Of a stretch of 57,107 bases of DNA, positions 13,757 to 20,925 are shown piece after piece. The stretch's first letter is position 1. Every line of letters starts with the position of its first letter. The notes under the pieces are model-generated. The model was not told the DNA's origin, searched no databases, and worked only from the letters and a program-made list of their open reading frames with translations. Position numbers and translations under genes: made by a program. Source of the DNA: a virus; the IMG/VR virus record IMGVR_UViG_3300032046_000031, positions 1-57,107 of that record; one strand, written 5' to 3'.

Positions 13757-13925
13757 CTCTCCTCCTCCTCACCACCTTCTCACTCACCTTCTCCACAGGT
13801 CTCCAAGGTTTGAGAGGTTCGATGGTGACTTCTATTGTAACTCTCTCTTTCTTCTCTGTCAGTATCAATGACGCTGTATAAAGGTCTTCATGTTGGTACT
13901 TCCATCCGATGGTTTTGGGTTTCAT
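13740..13925 (-). CDS. Hypothetical early protein, 61 aa
   Basis: Starts MKPKTIGWKYQHEDLYTASL, a beta-rich protein with a very basic C-terminus (VVRRRRDGSHH). Start at the ATG at 13925, one base after the upstream stop, with AAAGGAT before it. Function unknown. Confidence 0.6.
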   Translation of the reverse strand: MKPKTIGWKYQHEDLYTASLILTEKKERVTIEVTIEPLKPWRPVEKVSEKVVRRRRDGSHH

Positions 13926-13926
13926 C

Positions 13927-14109
13927 TTATCCTTTCTCTTCATCATTATTATATAAATCTATTACTGTTGCAATCGCTTCCATTATAAGGTCTGGATCAG
14001 GTGCAGCAGGATAAGTTGAATCTAAATAGTTCTGAGCAATATCTCGAATTCTTCTAAAATAATCATCGATTGACATTAATCTCACCCCCCAACCAATCTG
14101 CTTTTTCAT
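13927..14109 (-). CDS. Hypothetical early protein, 60 aa (or 49 aa from 14076)
   Basis: Helical protein with the segment MSIDDYFRRIRDIAQNYLDS. Two starts are possible: the ATG at 14109, with GGAGGTAAG, or the internal ATG of MSIDDY, with GGGGTGAGATTA. Function unknown. Confidence 0.6.
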   Translation of the reverse strand: MKKQIGWGVRLMSIDDYFRRIRDIAQNYLDSTYPAAPDPDLIMEAIATVIDLYNNDEEKG

Positions 14110-14117
14110 CTTACCTC

Positions 14118-14321
14118 CTACTTAACAGAGACAACAACCCCATCCTTCATCTCAACCTGTGCGTACCATGTGTGAGGTGCTGGATAGTGTAGACCTTCCA
14201 CAAATTCTCTTCCATTTTCTTGTGGCTGTCCTAATCCTGGAGCATAAAGTCTAACTTTATCTCCTTTTTGGACAGCCTCTTTAAGAGCCTTCTTGGTCTT
14301 GAAATTGGTTTCTGTATACAT
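14118..14321 (-). CDS. Phage/plasmid hypothetical protein, 67 aa
   Basis: TNFKTKKALKEAVQKGDKVR, then GREFVEGLHYPAPHTWYA and DGVVVSVK. This layout (KTKKxLKEAV ... GPHYPxPHxWYA) is a common small family in phages and plasmids, with no known function. Site GGGGGGTGAAATC. Confidence 0.75.
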   Translation of the reverse strand: MYTETNFKTKKALKEAVQKGDKVRLYAPGLGQPQENGREFVEGLHYPAPHTWYAQVEMKDGVVVSVK

Positions 14322-14371
14322 GATTTCACCCCCCCTTCCATCCTATCCTTTTTGGTTTCATCTTAACTTCC

Positions 14372-14578
14372 TCAATCTGGAAGCCTTTCTGCTCTTCCAT
14401 TGGTGAATCTATAATTAACTGTCTCCTCTGATGGAAGCACCTTTGTCTCCTTCACTGCCATCCACCTTGAGGAGAGATCGTTCCCATAATCCTCTGCCTC
14501 TTTCTCTGTCTCAAAACAGAGTGCATTAGAGATAAATTCGGTGTCACCTGCTGTCTTAACTCCAAGTTTGAATCCCAT
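14372..14578 (-). CDS. Hypothetical early protein, 68 aa
   Basis: Starts MGFKLGVKTAGDTEFISNAL; the pattern with FETEKEAEDYGNDLSSRW resembles small phage proteins with a beta-beta-alpha fold. Site AGGAGGGAGAAAG. Function unknown. Confidence 0.65.
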   Translation of the reverse strand: MGFKLGVKTAGDTEFISNALCFETEKEAEDYGNDLSSRWMAVKETKVLPSEETVNYRFTNGRAERLPD

Positions 14579-14594
14579 CTTTCTCCCTCCTTTC

Positions 14595-14786
14595 TTATTT
14601 TCTGTAAAGGTTCAACCCTAAATGGATGTCTGAATGATCTGGGATTGAAACATTCCCTGCTGTGGTTGCGATGATTGCTGACTTCCCTGATTTTGAACGA
14701 TCAAATTCCTTTGTCAGATTGATAGTAATGATAAGATTCTCACTCCCATCATTCTCCTTAACTACAACCAGATTGATGTTCTGCAT
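14595..14786 (-). CDS. Hypothetical early protein, 63 aa
   Basis: Beta-rich protein starting MQNINLVVVKENDGSENLII, with SGKSAIIATTAGNVSIP. It resembles small phage proteins of the same beta layout. The GKS is not a P-loop. Site GGGGGGTGAGATAGT. Confidence 0.65.
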   Translation of the reverse strand: MQNINLVVVKENDGSENLIITINLTKEFDRSKSGKSAIIATTAGNVSIPDHSDIHLGLNLYRK

Positions 14787-14792
14787 ACTATC

Positions 14793-15146
14793 TCACCCCC
14801 CTTCCATCATCTGTTTTAATTCTTCTTGTAACTCTATTGGCAAACTCTCCCAAAACTTCTCTTTTTTTGTTTGTTTCTTTCCCTTACCCTTAGATTGTCT
14901 CCTTGTCGAAGGATCTGCCTTCCATCCTCTCACCCCTGCCCCTCTTGTATCTACAAGGATGTGTGCAAATGAGCATTTGGGATACGGCCAGTCCCATCTG
15001 CAGTATTCACATCCCTGTCTTGGATAGTAAGCACATTCATATAATAACTTCTTATCAACTTTGTGACCATGACGTTGAAACTCTTTGATGTAAGGTAAAC
15101 GGGTGGAGATGTGAGGGGGTGGGCCAGAGATGGTATGGTCTTTCAT
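14793..15146 (-). CDS. Cys-containing basic protein, 117 aa
   Basis: N-terminal half contains CAYYPRQGCEYCRW and PKCSF, four Cys that could bind zinc. It is followed by a basic, low-complexity linker (KGKGKKQTKKEK) and a helix ending KQMMEGG. No family recognised. Perhaps binds nucleic acid. Confidence 0.6.
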   Translation of the reverse strand: MKDHTISGPPPHISTRLPYIKEFQRHGHKVDKKLLYECAYYPRQGCEYCRWDWPYPKCSFAHILVDTRGAGVRGWKADPSTRRQSKGKGKKQTKKEKFWESLPIELQEELKQMMEGG

Positions 15147-15155
15147 CTGTGTCTC

Positions 15156-15335
15156 CTAATTTGTAAGAGTTAATGTAACTTCAATTCCAAGCTCCTTTGC
15201 AAGTAAGGGAGCTAACTCTTCCCTATCTTTCTGCGTGAGATTTTTAAGTTCTGCGATAAATTGACCTAACTTTTGATCTGGAAGTAACTCAAAATACTTT
15301 TTATAAGCAACAGCAAAGGATATTTTGTCTGTCAT
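15156..15335 (-). CDS. Hypothetical early protein, 59 aa
   Basis: Starts MTDKISFAVAYKKYFELLPD, helical, ending in a short beta strand. I choose the ATG at 15335 because AGGTGGTGAATAAG precedes it and because the longer frame overlaps the promoter at 15386-15414. First gene of its transcription unit. Function unknown. Confidence 0.65.
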   Translation of the reverse strand: MTDKISFAVAYKKYFELLPDQKLGQFIAELKNLTQKDREELAPLLAKELGIEVTLTLTN

Positions 15336-15385
15336 CTTATTCACCACCTTTCCTAACTGGCTTATTTTTCCATCTTGACACCTTA

Positions 15386-15414
15386 AATATAGCATAAAGA
15401 AAAAGGAATGTCAA
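15386..15414 (-). promoter_or_regulatory. Sigma70-like promoter, leftward
   Basis: On the minus strand TTGACA (15414-15409) and TATATT (15391-15386), 17 bp apart. Position fits a transcript starting about 45 bases before the 59-aa gene. The TTGACA and its T-rich flank closely resemble the promoter at 12357-12386. Confidence 0.8.
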
Positions 15415-15500
15415 GAAAAAAATGCATTGAAAATGCCTATACTTTCAAAGACTTAGAAGATTTCCGAAAATAGTCAAAATTGTCTTAAAAAGGAAACAAT

Positions 15501-15959
15501 TTACTCCGATCCTTCATTTACAATCTCAAATGGATCTTTCTCTGGGATGTAGACTTTACTCTCAGCCTTCTCTTCTGCTCTAAGGAAATCTCCCCACTCT
15601 TCTTTCTTCTTTTCTGGTACGAGTTTTATTGGTGCTTCTTTTTGTGGGGACAAATACCATTGTTTTAAACTTGAATTTGTTGCTCTAAGAAAAGGATCAT
15701 CTTTATCAAAAGGTTTCTTAATAACCTTTTTATCTATCGGTGATTTCATCCATCCAATCTCTATTTCAAATCCTATCATTTGTAAGAGAAGAAAACTTTC
15801 TCTTTGTTGTTTAGATAATCTGCCATTTGCATACTTTGCTTCAATCAATTTAACTCTTCCACCTTTACAGGCAATAAAATCTGGCCAAGCTATCTTAAAC
15901 ACCTGCCATCCCTCTTTTTCATACTGACCTTTGATTAATCTCTCACTTGCTGTTAGCAT
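15501..15959 (-). CDS. VRR-NUC nuclease, 152 aa
   Basis: WPDFIACKGGRVKLIEAKY and GRLSKQQRESFLLLQ give the PD...ExK active site and the following helix of the VRR-NUC branch of PD-(D/E)XK nucleases. Small phage members are thought to resolve branched DNA. The C-terminal 70 residues are basic and unrelated to the family. First gene after the early promoter at 16021-16049, with GAAGGAGGATCAT. Confidence 0.85.
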   Translation of the reverse strand: MLTASERLIKGQYEKEGWQVFKIAWPDFIACKGGRVKLIEAKYANGRLSKQQRESFLLLQMIGFEIEIGWMKSPIDKKVIKKPFDKDDPFLRATNSSLKQWYLSPQKEAPIKLVPEKKKEEWGDFLRAEEKAESKVYIPEKDPFEIVNEGSE

Positions 15960-16020
15960 ATGATCCTCCTTCTTAACTTCTTTGACTTTTAAATTGTGTA
16001 ATATTATTAACTACTTATAC

Positions 16021-16049
16021 CTTATAGCACACTTTCTTATATTTGTCAA
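16021..16049 (-). promoter_or_regulatory. Sigma70-like promoter, leftward early
   Basis: On the minus strand TTGACA (16049-16044) and TATAAG (16026-16021), 17 bp apart. Drives the VRR-NUC gene and probably the early block. The gap 15960-16695 also holds palindrome copy 3, an inverted pyrimidine/purine structure and a rightward promoter, and no convincing gene. Confidence 0.8.
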
Positions 16050-16143
16050 GTGTTTTCTTTCTTAATAATTTCAATGACTTATACGTCGCCTACTTCATAC
16101 TTATCATCTCCCGCCTTCTTCCCTTATCCCCTCCCTACCCTTT

Positions 16144-16160
16144 AGGTCACTTTTCGACCT
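16144..16160 (-). promoter_or_regulatory. Dispersed 17-bp palindrome, copy 3
   Basis: On the plus strand AGGTCACTTTTCGACCT; on the minus strand it is preceded by TGAGTAT. It lies about 95 bp upstream of the leftward promoter at 16021-16049 and next to the origin-like structure. Confidence 0.75.
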
Positions 16161-16167
16161 ATACTCA

Positions 16168-16293
16168 CCCTCTCCTCCTCTGATCCTTCCTTTGATCTTT
16201 CTCTCTTCCTCTTCTTTCTCTTATATATATAAATAATATATATGATAGTAAGAGAGGTAAGAGAAGTAAGAAGAAGAAGGAAGGGAAGAGAAA
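16168..16293. other. Pyrimidine / AT / purine inverted structure, possible replication origin
   Basis: About 50 bases of nearly pure pyrimidine (16168-16220) lead into an AT-only core (16221-16243, TATATAT on both sides), then about 48 bases of nearly pure purine (16246-16293). The two outer tracts are imperfectly complementary (for example TCTTACTAT-like and AGTAAGAGA-like runs), so a long hairpin or unwinding element is possible. It lies exactly where the two gene blocks diverge. Origin function is inferred from position and composition only. Confidence 0.45.
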
Positions 16294-16563
16294 GTAACTA
16301 AAAAGGGAGTGAATTGTAAGTCATTGATATCATTAAAGGAAGTAGATTTCCTTAATATTAAGAAAAAGATGGTAACTTATAACATATTGAAAGTATTAAG
16401 GAAAGTGAAAAGTAAAGAAGTTAACATAACTCATCCCTTCTCTCACCTGATTTCCCCTTGCAATCTTACCTGTTGGAAGAAGAGGGGATGAAAGCTGATA
16501 CAAGGTGACAAAAATTGGCTCAAGTTTGTGAAAAGAAAAACTTATCTCATCCCAAAAAAAGAC

Positions 16564-16592
16564 TTGACAAGCATTTTAGAATGTGATACATT
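16564..16592 (+). promoter_or_regulatory. Sigma70-like promoter, rightward
   Basis: TTGACA (16564-16569) and TACATT (16587-16592), 17 bp apart. Upstream is an A-rich stretch that could act as an UP element. Drives the single gene at 16696-17166, leaving a leader of about 95 bases. Confidence 0.75.
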
Positions 16593-16695
16593 GAAAGCAT
16601 AATTGAATAGCGCAGACATTGAAAATTTCTTGTATGAGAAATGAAACATTCAAAGTCTGGCCAAAACACAAATTCTAAAATGAAAGGAAAGGAAA

Positions 16696-17166
16696 ATGGA
16701 AAAAGCAAAAACCGGAGTTAAAATTGAATTGGAAGATGGTAAGGCTATTGACATCAGCCACCTAACCCTTGACTTTCTTGCTAAGGGACTTCCAAAATTC
16801 AAATTGGATGGAAAGGAAAAAGAAGGCAAGTTTACAAGTCTAAGTCTTAAACGAGGACTTATCAAAGACACTCCCACAGAGTACGTCGAGCGGAGAGTGT
16901 TTAAAAATGCGGACACAGATGTCGTAGTCTATGACTTGCCTCTTCCTTTAACTATTGCACAAGCAACAGCCATGTATGGCGAGTCTGACGTGCTTGATGC
17001 AATATGGACAGCCAAACGGATCAAGACCGACGCAAGCAAGGCAGGGAAAGGGCAAGCCGATCCCATAGTCTCCCTTGTCCGCAAGGCACAAAAGGGAGAG
17101 ACATTAACCGTACCAGAAAAGCAACTGCTTGCAAAGTGGTACGCTGGGATGACAAAAGTGAAGTAA
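16696..17166 (+). CDS. Hypothetical protein in its own transcription unit, 156 aa
   Basis: Unrecognised. Starts MEKAKTGVKIELEDGKAIDI, with a basic middle and a helical C-terminal half. Codon use differs from the neighbours (for example more GAC and AAG). AAAGGAAAGGAAA precedes the ATG. It has its own promoter (16564-16592) and its own terminator (17191-17224), unlike all other genes here, so it is probably strongly or separately expressed. It could be a regulator or an abundant protein; I cannot tell. Confidence 0.75.
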   Translation: MEKAKTGVKIELEDGKAIDISHLTLDFLAKGLPKFKLDGKEKEGKFTSLSLKRGLIKDTPTEYVERRVFKNADTDVVVYDLPLPLTIAQATAMYGESDVLDAIWTAKRIKTDASKAGKGQADPIVSLVRKAQKGETLTVPEKQLLAKWYAGMTKVK

Positions 17167-17190
17167 ACAAGAAGTTTAATATATTAAACT

Positions 17191-17224
17191 GGGAAGCAAT
17201 TAACATTCTTGCTTCCCTTTTTTT
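17191..17224 (+). terminator. Intrinsic terminator
   Basis: GGGAAGCAA and TTGCTTCCC form a perfect 9-bp stem with a 9-base loop, followed at once by a run of seven T. It ends the transcript of the 156-aa gene and separates it from the terminase operon. The gap 17167-17535 contains this and the next promoter only. Confidence 0.92.
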
Positions 17225-17476
17225 ATTCCCATTCTCCTCTGTTGTATCTTTCAAACATCCTATCTGCTACTTGCACTCCCAAACATACCTCTATAGTACC
17301 AAGGTGGCAAGTTTAGGGGCGAAAAAACAGAAACAGACCTCATCCATAAATTTTTTGGCCTATGACCTGTGATGTAAGAATGGCTAACCTTAGCTATTTT
17401 GTGATAGAAAGTGATAAGGTTTACACTCTTTCTTCGCCTCCCCCCTTCCCTATCCCCTTCTTTCTAAAAATAACAC

Positions 17477-17504
17477 TTGACAAGTGCCTTTATTATGTTA
17501 TAGT
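17477..17504 (+). promoter_or_regulatory. Sigma70-like promoter of the late block
   Basis: TTGACA (17477-17482) and TATAGT (17499-17504), 16 bp apart. It lies about 30 bases before the small terminase gene and would drive the late operon. Confidence 0.75.
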
Positions 17505-17535
17505 GGGGGTAGAAAAGGGAGAGGTCTAAACATTC

Positions 17536-18177
17536 ATGCCTTCAAACGAACTGCAAAAGTTGACTCCGAGACATAGAGAGATGATGCTTAGGTTGCTGAG
17601 AGGAGAGAAGGATAAGACGATCTATGAGGATATGGGAATCTCTCAAAATCGCTTCTCTATCATCAAGCACTCCCCCCTCTTTCAGATTGAATTGAATAAG
17701 ATGATGGCAAAGAGAGAGGAGAAGCTTTACAGTATTCAAGATAACTTTCTCGATGCGGCTGAGTTAGGAGTGAAGTTTCAGAAGGAGGTGTTAGAGTCAC
17801 AGCCAGGGACTCATACAATTGAGCAGAAGCTGAAAGCTGCAACAACAATGACGGTGCTTGCATCTCGCCTCCTTCGACCAGGACAGCCATCAAATGGGAA
17901 TGGTGATTTAAATGAAAGTGGGCTGAGCTACGAAGAGAGATTGAAAAGAGTGACGATTGAGGAAAGTATTAGGACTGTGACTCACCCTCAACCTCAGGAG
18001 ATTGATCCTATTGAGATTGATACCTTACTCGCAGGAGACTATCCTCCTTCCTCTGAGTTAGAATTAGGGAATGAAGAAGATATCCTTTTTGGAGAGAGTG
18101 AAGTGGAAGATGACATCTTCAACCCACCTGTTAAAATTGAAGAAACTCTCGCTCGAGCAGGAGGAGAGAAAACTTGA
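17536..18177 (+). CDS. terS: Small terminase subunit, 213 aa
   Basis: N-terminal helix-turn-helix-like segment (LTPRHREMMLRLLRGEKDKT then MGISQNRFSIIKHSP), a central helical region and an acidic C-terminal tail: the layout of small terminase subunits, which recognise the packaging site and bring the large subunit. Position directly before the large terminase supports it. Similarity is by layout rather than by strong motif. The stop overlaps the next start. Confidence 0.75.
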   Translation: MPSNELQKLTPRHREMMLRLLRGEKDKTIYEDMGISQNRFSIIKHSPLFQIELNKMMAKREEKLYSIQDNFLDAAELGVKFQKEVLESQPGTHTIEQKLKAATTMTVLASRLLRPGQPSNGNGDLNESGLSYEERLKRVTIEESIRTVTHPQPQEIDPIEIDTLLAGDYPPSSELELGNEEDILFGESEVEDDIFNPPVKIEETLARAGGEKT

Positions 18178-19982
18178 TCGACATCACCAGATTGAAATAT
18201 TTTGATTATTATGCCCCCAACCTACTCAAGATCAAAACTGAGAGAAGGCAGGTCGTCCCTTTCATCTTCAACCCAATCCAACAAAAATTACATAAGGTCT
18301 GGGAGTGGCAACTCCGTACTACAGGGATGGTTAGGATTGACATCCTTAAAGCAAGACGAGAAGGGCTTTCAACTTATGTTGAGGGAAGACTTTTTCATCA
18401 AACAGTTACAATTCCCAATACAGGAGCTTTCATCATCACCCATGATAAACCTTCCCTCTCTAAAATTTTTGACATGAGTAAATTATTCTGGAAAGAACTT
18501 CCTCCTGCCTTTCGCCCGATGAAAAAATATTCAAATAAGACAGAATTAGTTTTCGAGAATCCAAATGAAAAAGCTGGTTTTATTAATCCAGGATTACGAT
18601 CAGCAATTGAAGTATTCTCAGCAAATACTGTTACAGCCTCTCGAAGTGGTGGTTATGCAATTGGACACAATTCTGAAGTTGCATTTTGGGAAAATGCTGA
18701 GATCCTTATTACTTCAACAGTCCCTTCCATTCAAGACCTCCCTGGCACCATTATTGTAAATGAAACGACAGGAAATGGTCGATCTGGTTACTTCTATGAA
18801 CACTGGCAGAAAGCAAAACTCTCCCTTAAATCTCAAAGAAAACTCTCTAAATTTTATCCCATCTTCTTTTCCTGGTTGGAATTTCCTGATTATTTAACTC
18901 CTTTCCAAAATGTTAATGATAGGCTAACCTTCATCGCTACGATGGATGAGGAAGAGAAATACATCCAACAAAAATTCAAAGCAACTCTTGAACAGTTAAA
19001 CTGGAGAAGAGGAAAGATCCTTGATTTTTGTTCAATTGTTGAAACAGATGCTACTGAGAAGTTTCACCAAGAGTACCCTTGTGATGATGAGGAAGCATTC
19101 ATCGCTAAGGGGACTCCTTATTTCTCGAAGAAGAAGCTTTTAGAGCTTAGAAATAGATGTAGTGAACCAAAGGAAAGAGGAGACATTTCTGGGGTAGGGT
19201 TTGTGGAGAATGAAGATGGTCCCCTTTCTATCTGGGAACGTCCAGTAAAGGAGTTTGAATATGTGATTCCAGCAGATGTTGGGGAAGGGTTAGAGGGAGG
19301 AGACCCTTCAACAATTCAAGTCCTTAAAGTCCCAAAAACCAACCCTCTTATTGAACAAGTTGCTGAATGGAAAGGGTGGATCGACCCTGTCCAATTTGGT
19401 GGTAAGTTGGTTGAAATGGCGAAATGGTATAATGATGCAATGATCGTCCCAGAAACAAACAATCATGGTTTTACCACCCTGAATGAGATCAAACAGATTT
19501 ATTGGAACATTTACAGATGGCAATATTTTGACAGATACAAACATTATGAGACTGAAAAGTTAGGATGGCAAACCAGCATTGCAACCAAGCCCCTTTTATG
19601 TAGTTATACAGCCTCATGTCTCAATGCAGACATCCTTATCATTCACTCTCAATCTCTCATCGATGAGATGCTTTCCTTTGTCAGAAACCTTACAAACAGT
19701 GGTGAAGCAGATTACAACTGTCATGATGACCTGGTGATGGCTTATATGATTGGGGTGTTTACACTGGCACACACCCATCAATCAGGAAGTCTCCTTCAGC
19801 AACTGGGAAAGTTTCAAGAGGAACAGATTCAAGAACTTTCCAGTCAGGAGAATATTGATAAGGTGATTGAGAGGATGAAAAGGAATGATCCAACTAAGAG
19901 GGATATGGATTTAATAAGTGGAAGGGTGTTTGATGATGATGGAATGGTCGAGAGTGGAGATAGAAGTTGGTTGAATTATTAA
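18174..19982 (+). CDS. terL: Large terminase subunit, 602 aa (TTG start)
   Basis: ATPase domain first: KARREGLSTY serves as the Walker A (a known non-canonical form in terminases) and EVAFWENAE lies at Walker B. The C-terminal RuvC-like nuclease has PADVGEGLEGGDPST and HDDLVMAYMIG, with the expected Asp residues. Length is typical. The TTG at 18174 follows GAGGAGAGAAAAC and overlaps the terS stop; this is the only start with a good site. The protein packages DNA into proheads. Confidence 0.92.
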   Translation: MIDITRLKYFDYYAPNLLKIKTERRQVVPFIFNPIQQKLHKVWEWQLRTTGMVRIDILKARREGLSTYVEGRLFHQTVTIPNTGAFIITHDKPSLSKIFDMSKLFWKELPPAFRPMKKYSNKTELVFENPNEKAGFINPGLRSAIEVFSANTVTASRSGGYAIGHNSEVAFWENAEILITSTVPSIQDLPGTIIVNETTGNGRSGYFYEHWQKAKLSLKSQRKLSKFYPIFFSWLEFPDYLTPFQNVNDRLTFIATMDEEEKYIQQKFKATLEQLNWRRGKILDFCSIVETDATEKFHQEYPCDDEEAFIAKGTPYFSKKKLLELRNRCSEPKERGDISGVGFVENEDGPLSIWERPVKEFEYVIPADVGEGLEGGDPSTIQVLKVPKTNPLIEQVAEWKGWIDPVQFGGKLVEMAKWYNDAMIVPETNNHGFTTLNEIKQIYWNIYRWQYFDRYKHYETEKLGWQTSIATKPLLCSYTASCLNADILIIHSQSLIDEMLSFVRNLTNSGEADYNCHDDLVMAYMIGVFTLAHTHQSGSLLQQLGKFQEEQIQELSSQENIDKVIERMKRNDPTKRDMDLISGRVFDDDGMVESGDRSWLNY

Positions 19983-19991
19983 AGTTGGAAT

Positions 19992-20008
19992 AGGTCGAAA
20001 AGCGACCT
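19992..20008 (-). promoter_or_regulatory. Dispersed 17-bp palindrome, copy 4
   Basis: On the plus strand AGGTCGAAAAGCGACCT; on the minus strand it is preceded by TGAGTTT. It lies 10 bases after the large terminase stop and before the ribosome binding site of the next gene. Confidence 0.75.
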
Positions 20009-20035
20009 AAACTCAGAAAGGAAAGGAGATCGATT

Positions 20036-20587
20036 ATGAAACAGAAAGAAACTATTCTTCCCAGTGAGGTTATTGAAAGCTTAGAGGAGAGAATGCAGGA
20101 GTCATCAAGCTCACCCTCCTCGCAACCACAGACAGCTTCTGGCCCTGAACCCTTTAACCCAATCAATGACTCCTATTCAGGGTCTCTTGATGATGCTGCA
20201 TCTCTCCTCCTTCGTCAGCTTGTCCCATCTGTGAGGGATTATGCTTTTGAACTGGCAGACATCACCCTTAAAATTCCCAGATGGCAGTTGGTGTTGGGAT
20301 CTGTCCTCTCCCAATATAGCAGTGGCAACCTGCAAGCACCTGAGATTGATCCAAGCTGGAGACAGATCGAGGTGGTAAGTGGATCATCAATCTGTGGAAA
20401 AGGTACTCTTGATGGATGTAAAAGACCTTTCACACCTCAGAGATATGGAGAAATGTTTTGTTCTCCTGATTGTGGGAATAAGGCGAGGAAGAGACAGATT
20501 GATGAGATCAATCAGAAGAAGGCTGATGAGCTTAAGTTAAGAAGAAGGATTGAAGCAATAGAAAAAGGAGAGACTGTTACAGCATGA
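20036..20587 (+). CDS. Hypothetical protein with C-terminal zinc-finger-like segment, 183 aa
   Basis: Low-complexity Ser/Pro N-terminus, then a helical region. The C-terminal third has ICGKGTLDGCKRPF and EMFCSPDCGNKARKRQ, four Cys like those of RNA- or DNA-binding fingers in phage proteins, then a charged helix. Site AAAGGAGATCGATT. Lies between terminase and portal, so may have a role in packaging or assembly. Confidence 0.65.
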   Translation: MKQKETILPSEVIESLEERMQESSSSPSSQPQTASGPEPFNPINDSYSGSLDDAASLLLRQLVPSVRDYAFELADITLKIPRWQLVLGSVLSQYSSGNLQAPEIDPSWRQIEVVSGSSICGKGTLDGCKRPFTPQRYGEMFCSPDCGNKARKRQIDEINQKKADELKLRRRIEAIEKGETVTA

Positions 20588-20925
20588 TGACTTTTCTCTT
20601 ATTCCTTTCTCTTTATTCAGCTATCCTTTCCACCATCTTATTCATTCGATGGATGAGATTGCTGATTATAAGAGGAAAGATTAGGAAACAACTTAGAATT
20701 CCTGATCTTCTTCCTCAAAATCCAAATCTTACTCATAATACTCTTCTTACCCCATTTGGGCAAGCAATCAAGGATATTGAAGAGGAGTTAGATGGTGAGG
20801 TGGTGAGGGGATTTGAGATTGAGATGGAGAGAGAGGAAGGAGAAGGGATTGAAGAAACTGTTGAGGAAAGAGAATGGCAGGAAGAAGAAAAGATCCGACA
20901 GCAGAGGAAGGGAAGAGGTAAGTAA
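20584..20925 (+). CDS. Small membrane protein, 113 aa
   Basis: N-terminal hydrophobic helix (TFLLFLSLYSAILSTILFI), a basic turn, then a very acidic C-terminal half with Glu/Arg repeats. Starts at overlapping ATGATG codons within the stop of the previous gene. Function unknown. Confidence 0.6.
   Translation: MMTFLLFLSLYSAILSTILFIRWMRLLIIRGKIRKQLRIPDLLPQNPNLTHNTLLTPFGQAIKDIEEELDGEVVRGFEIEMEREEGEGIEETVEEREWQEEEKIRQQRKGRGK

Noticed and set aside
14595-14786. P-loop protein (GKS motif) in the 63-aa gene
   Set aside because: SGKSAI does not have the GxxxxGKS spacing and the protein is too short for an ATPase.
16309-16491. Reading frame of 60 residues in the divergent region
   Set aside because: It starts at TTG, has no well-spaced ribosome binding site and has a composition like non-coding AT-rich DNA.
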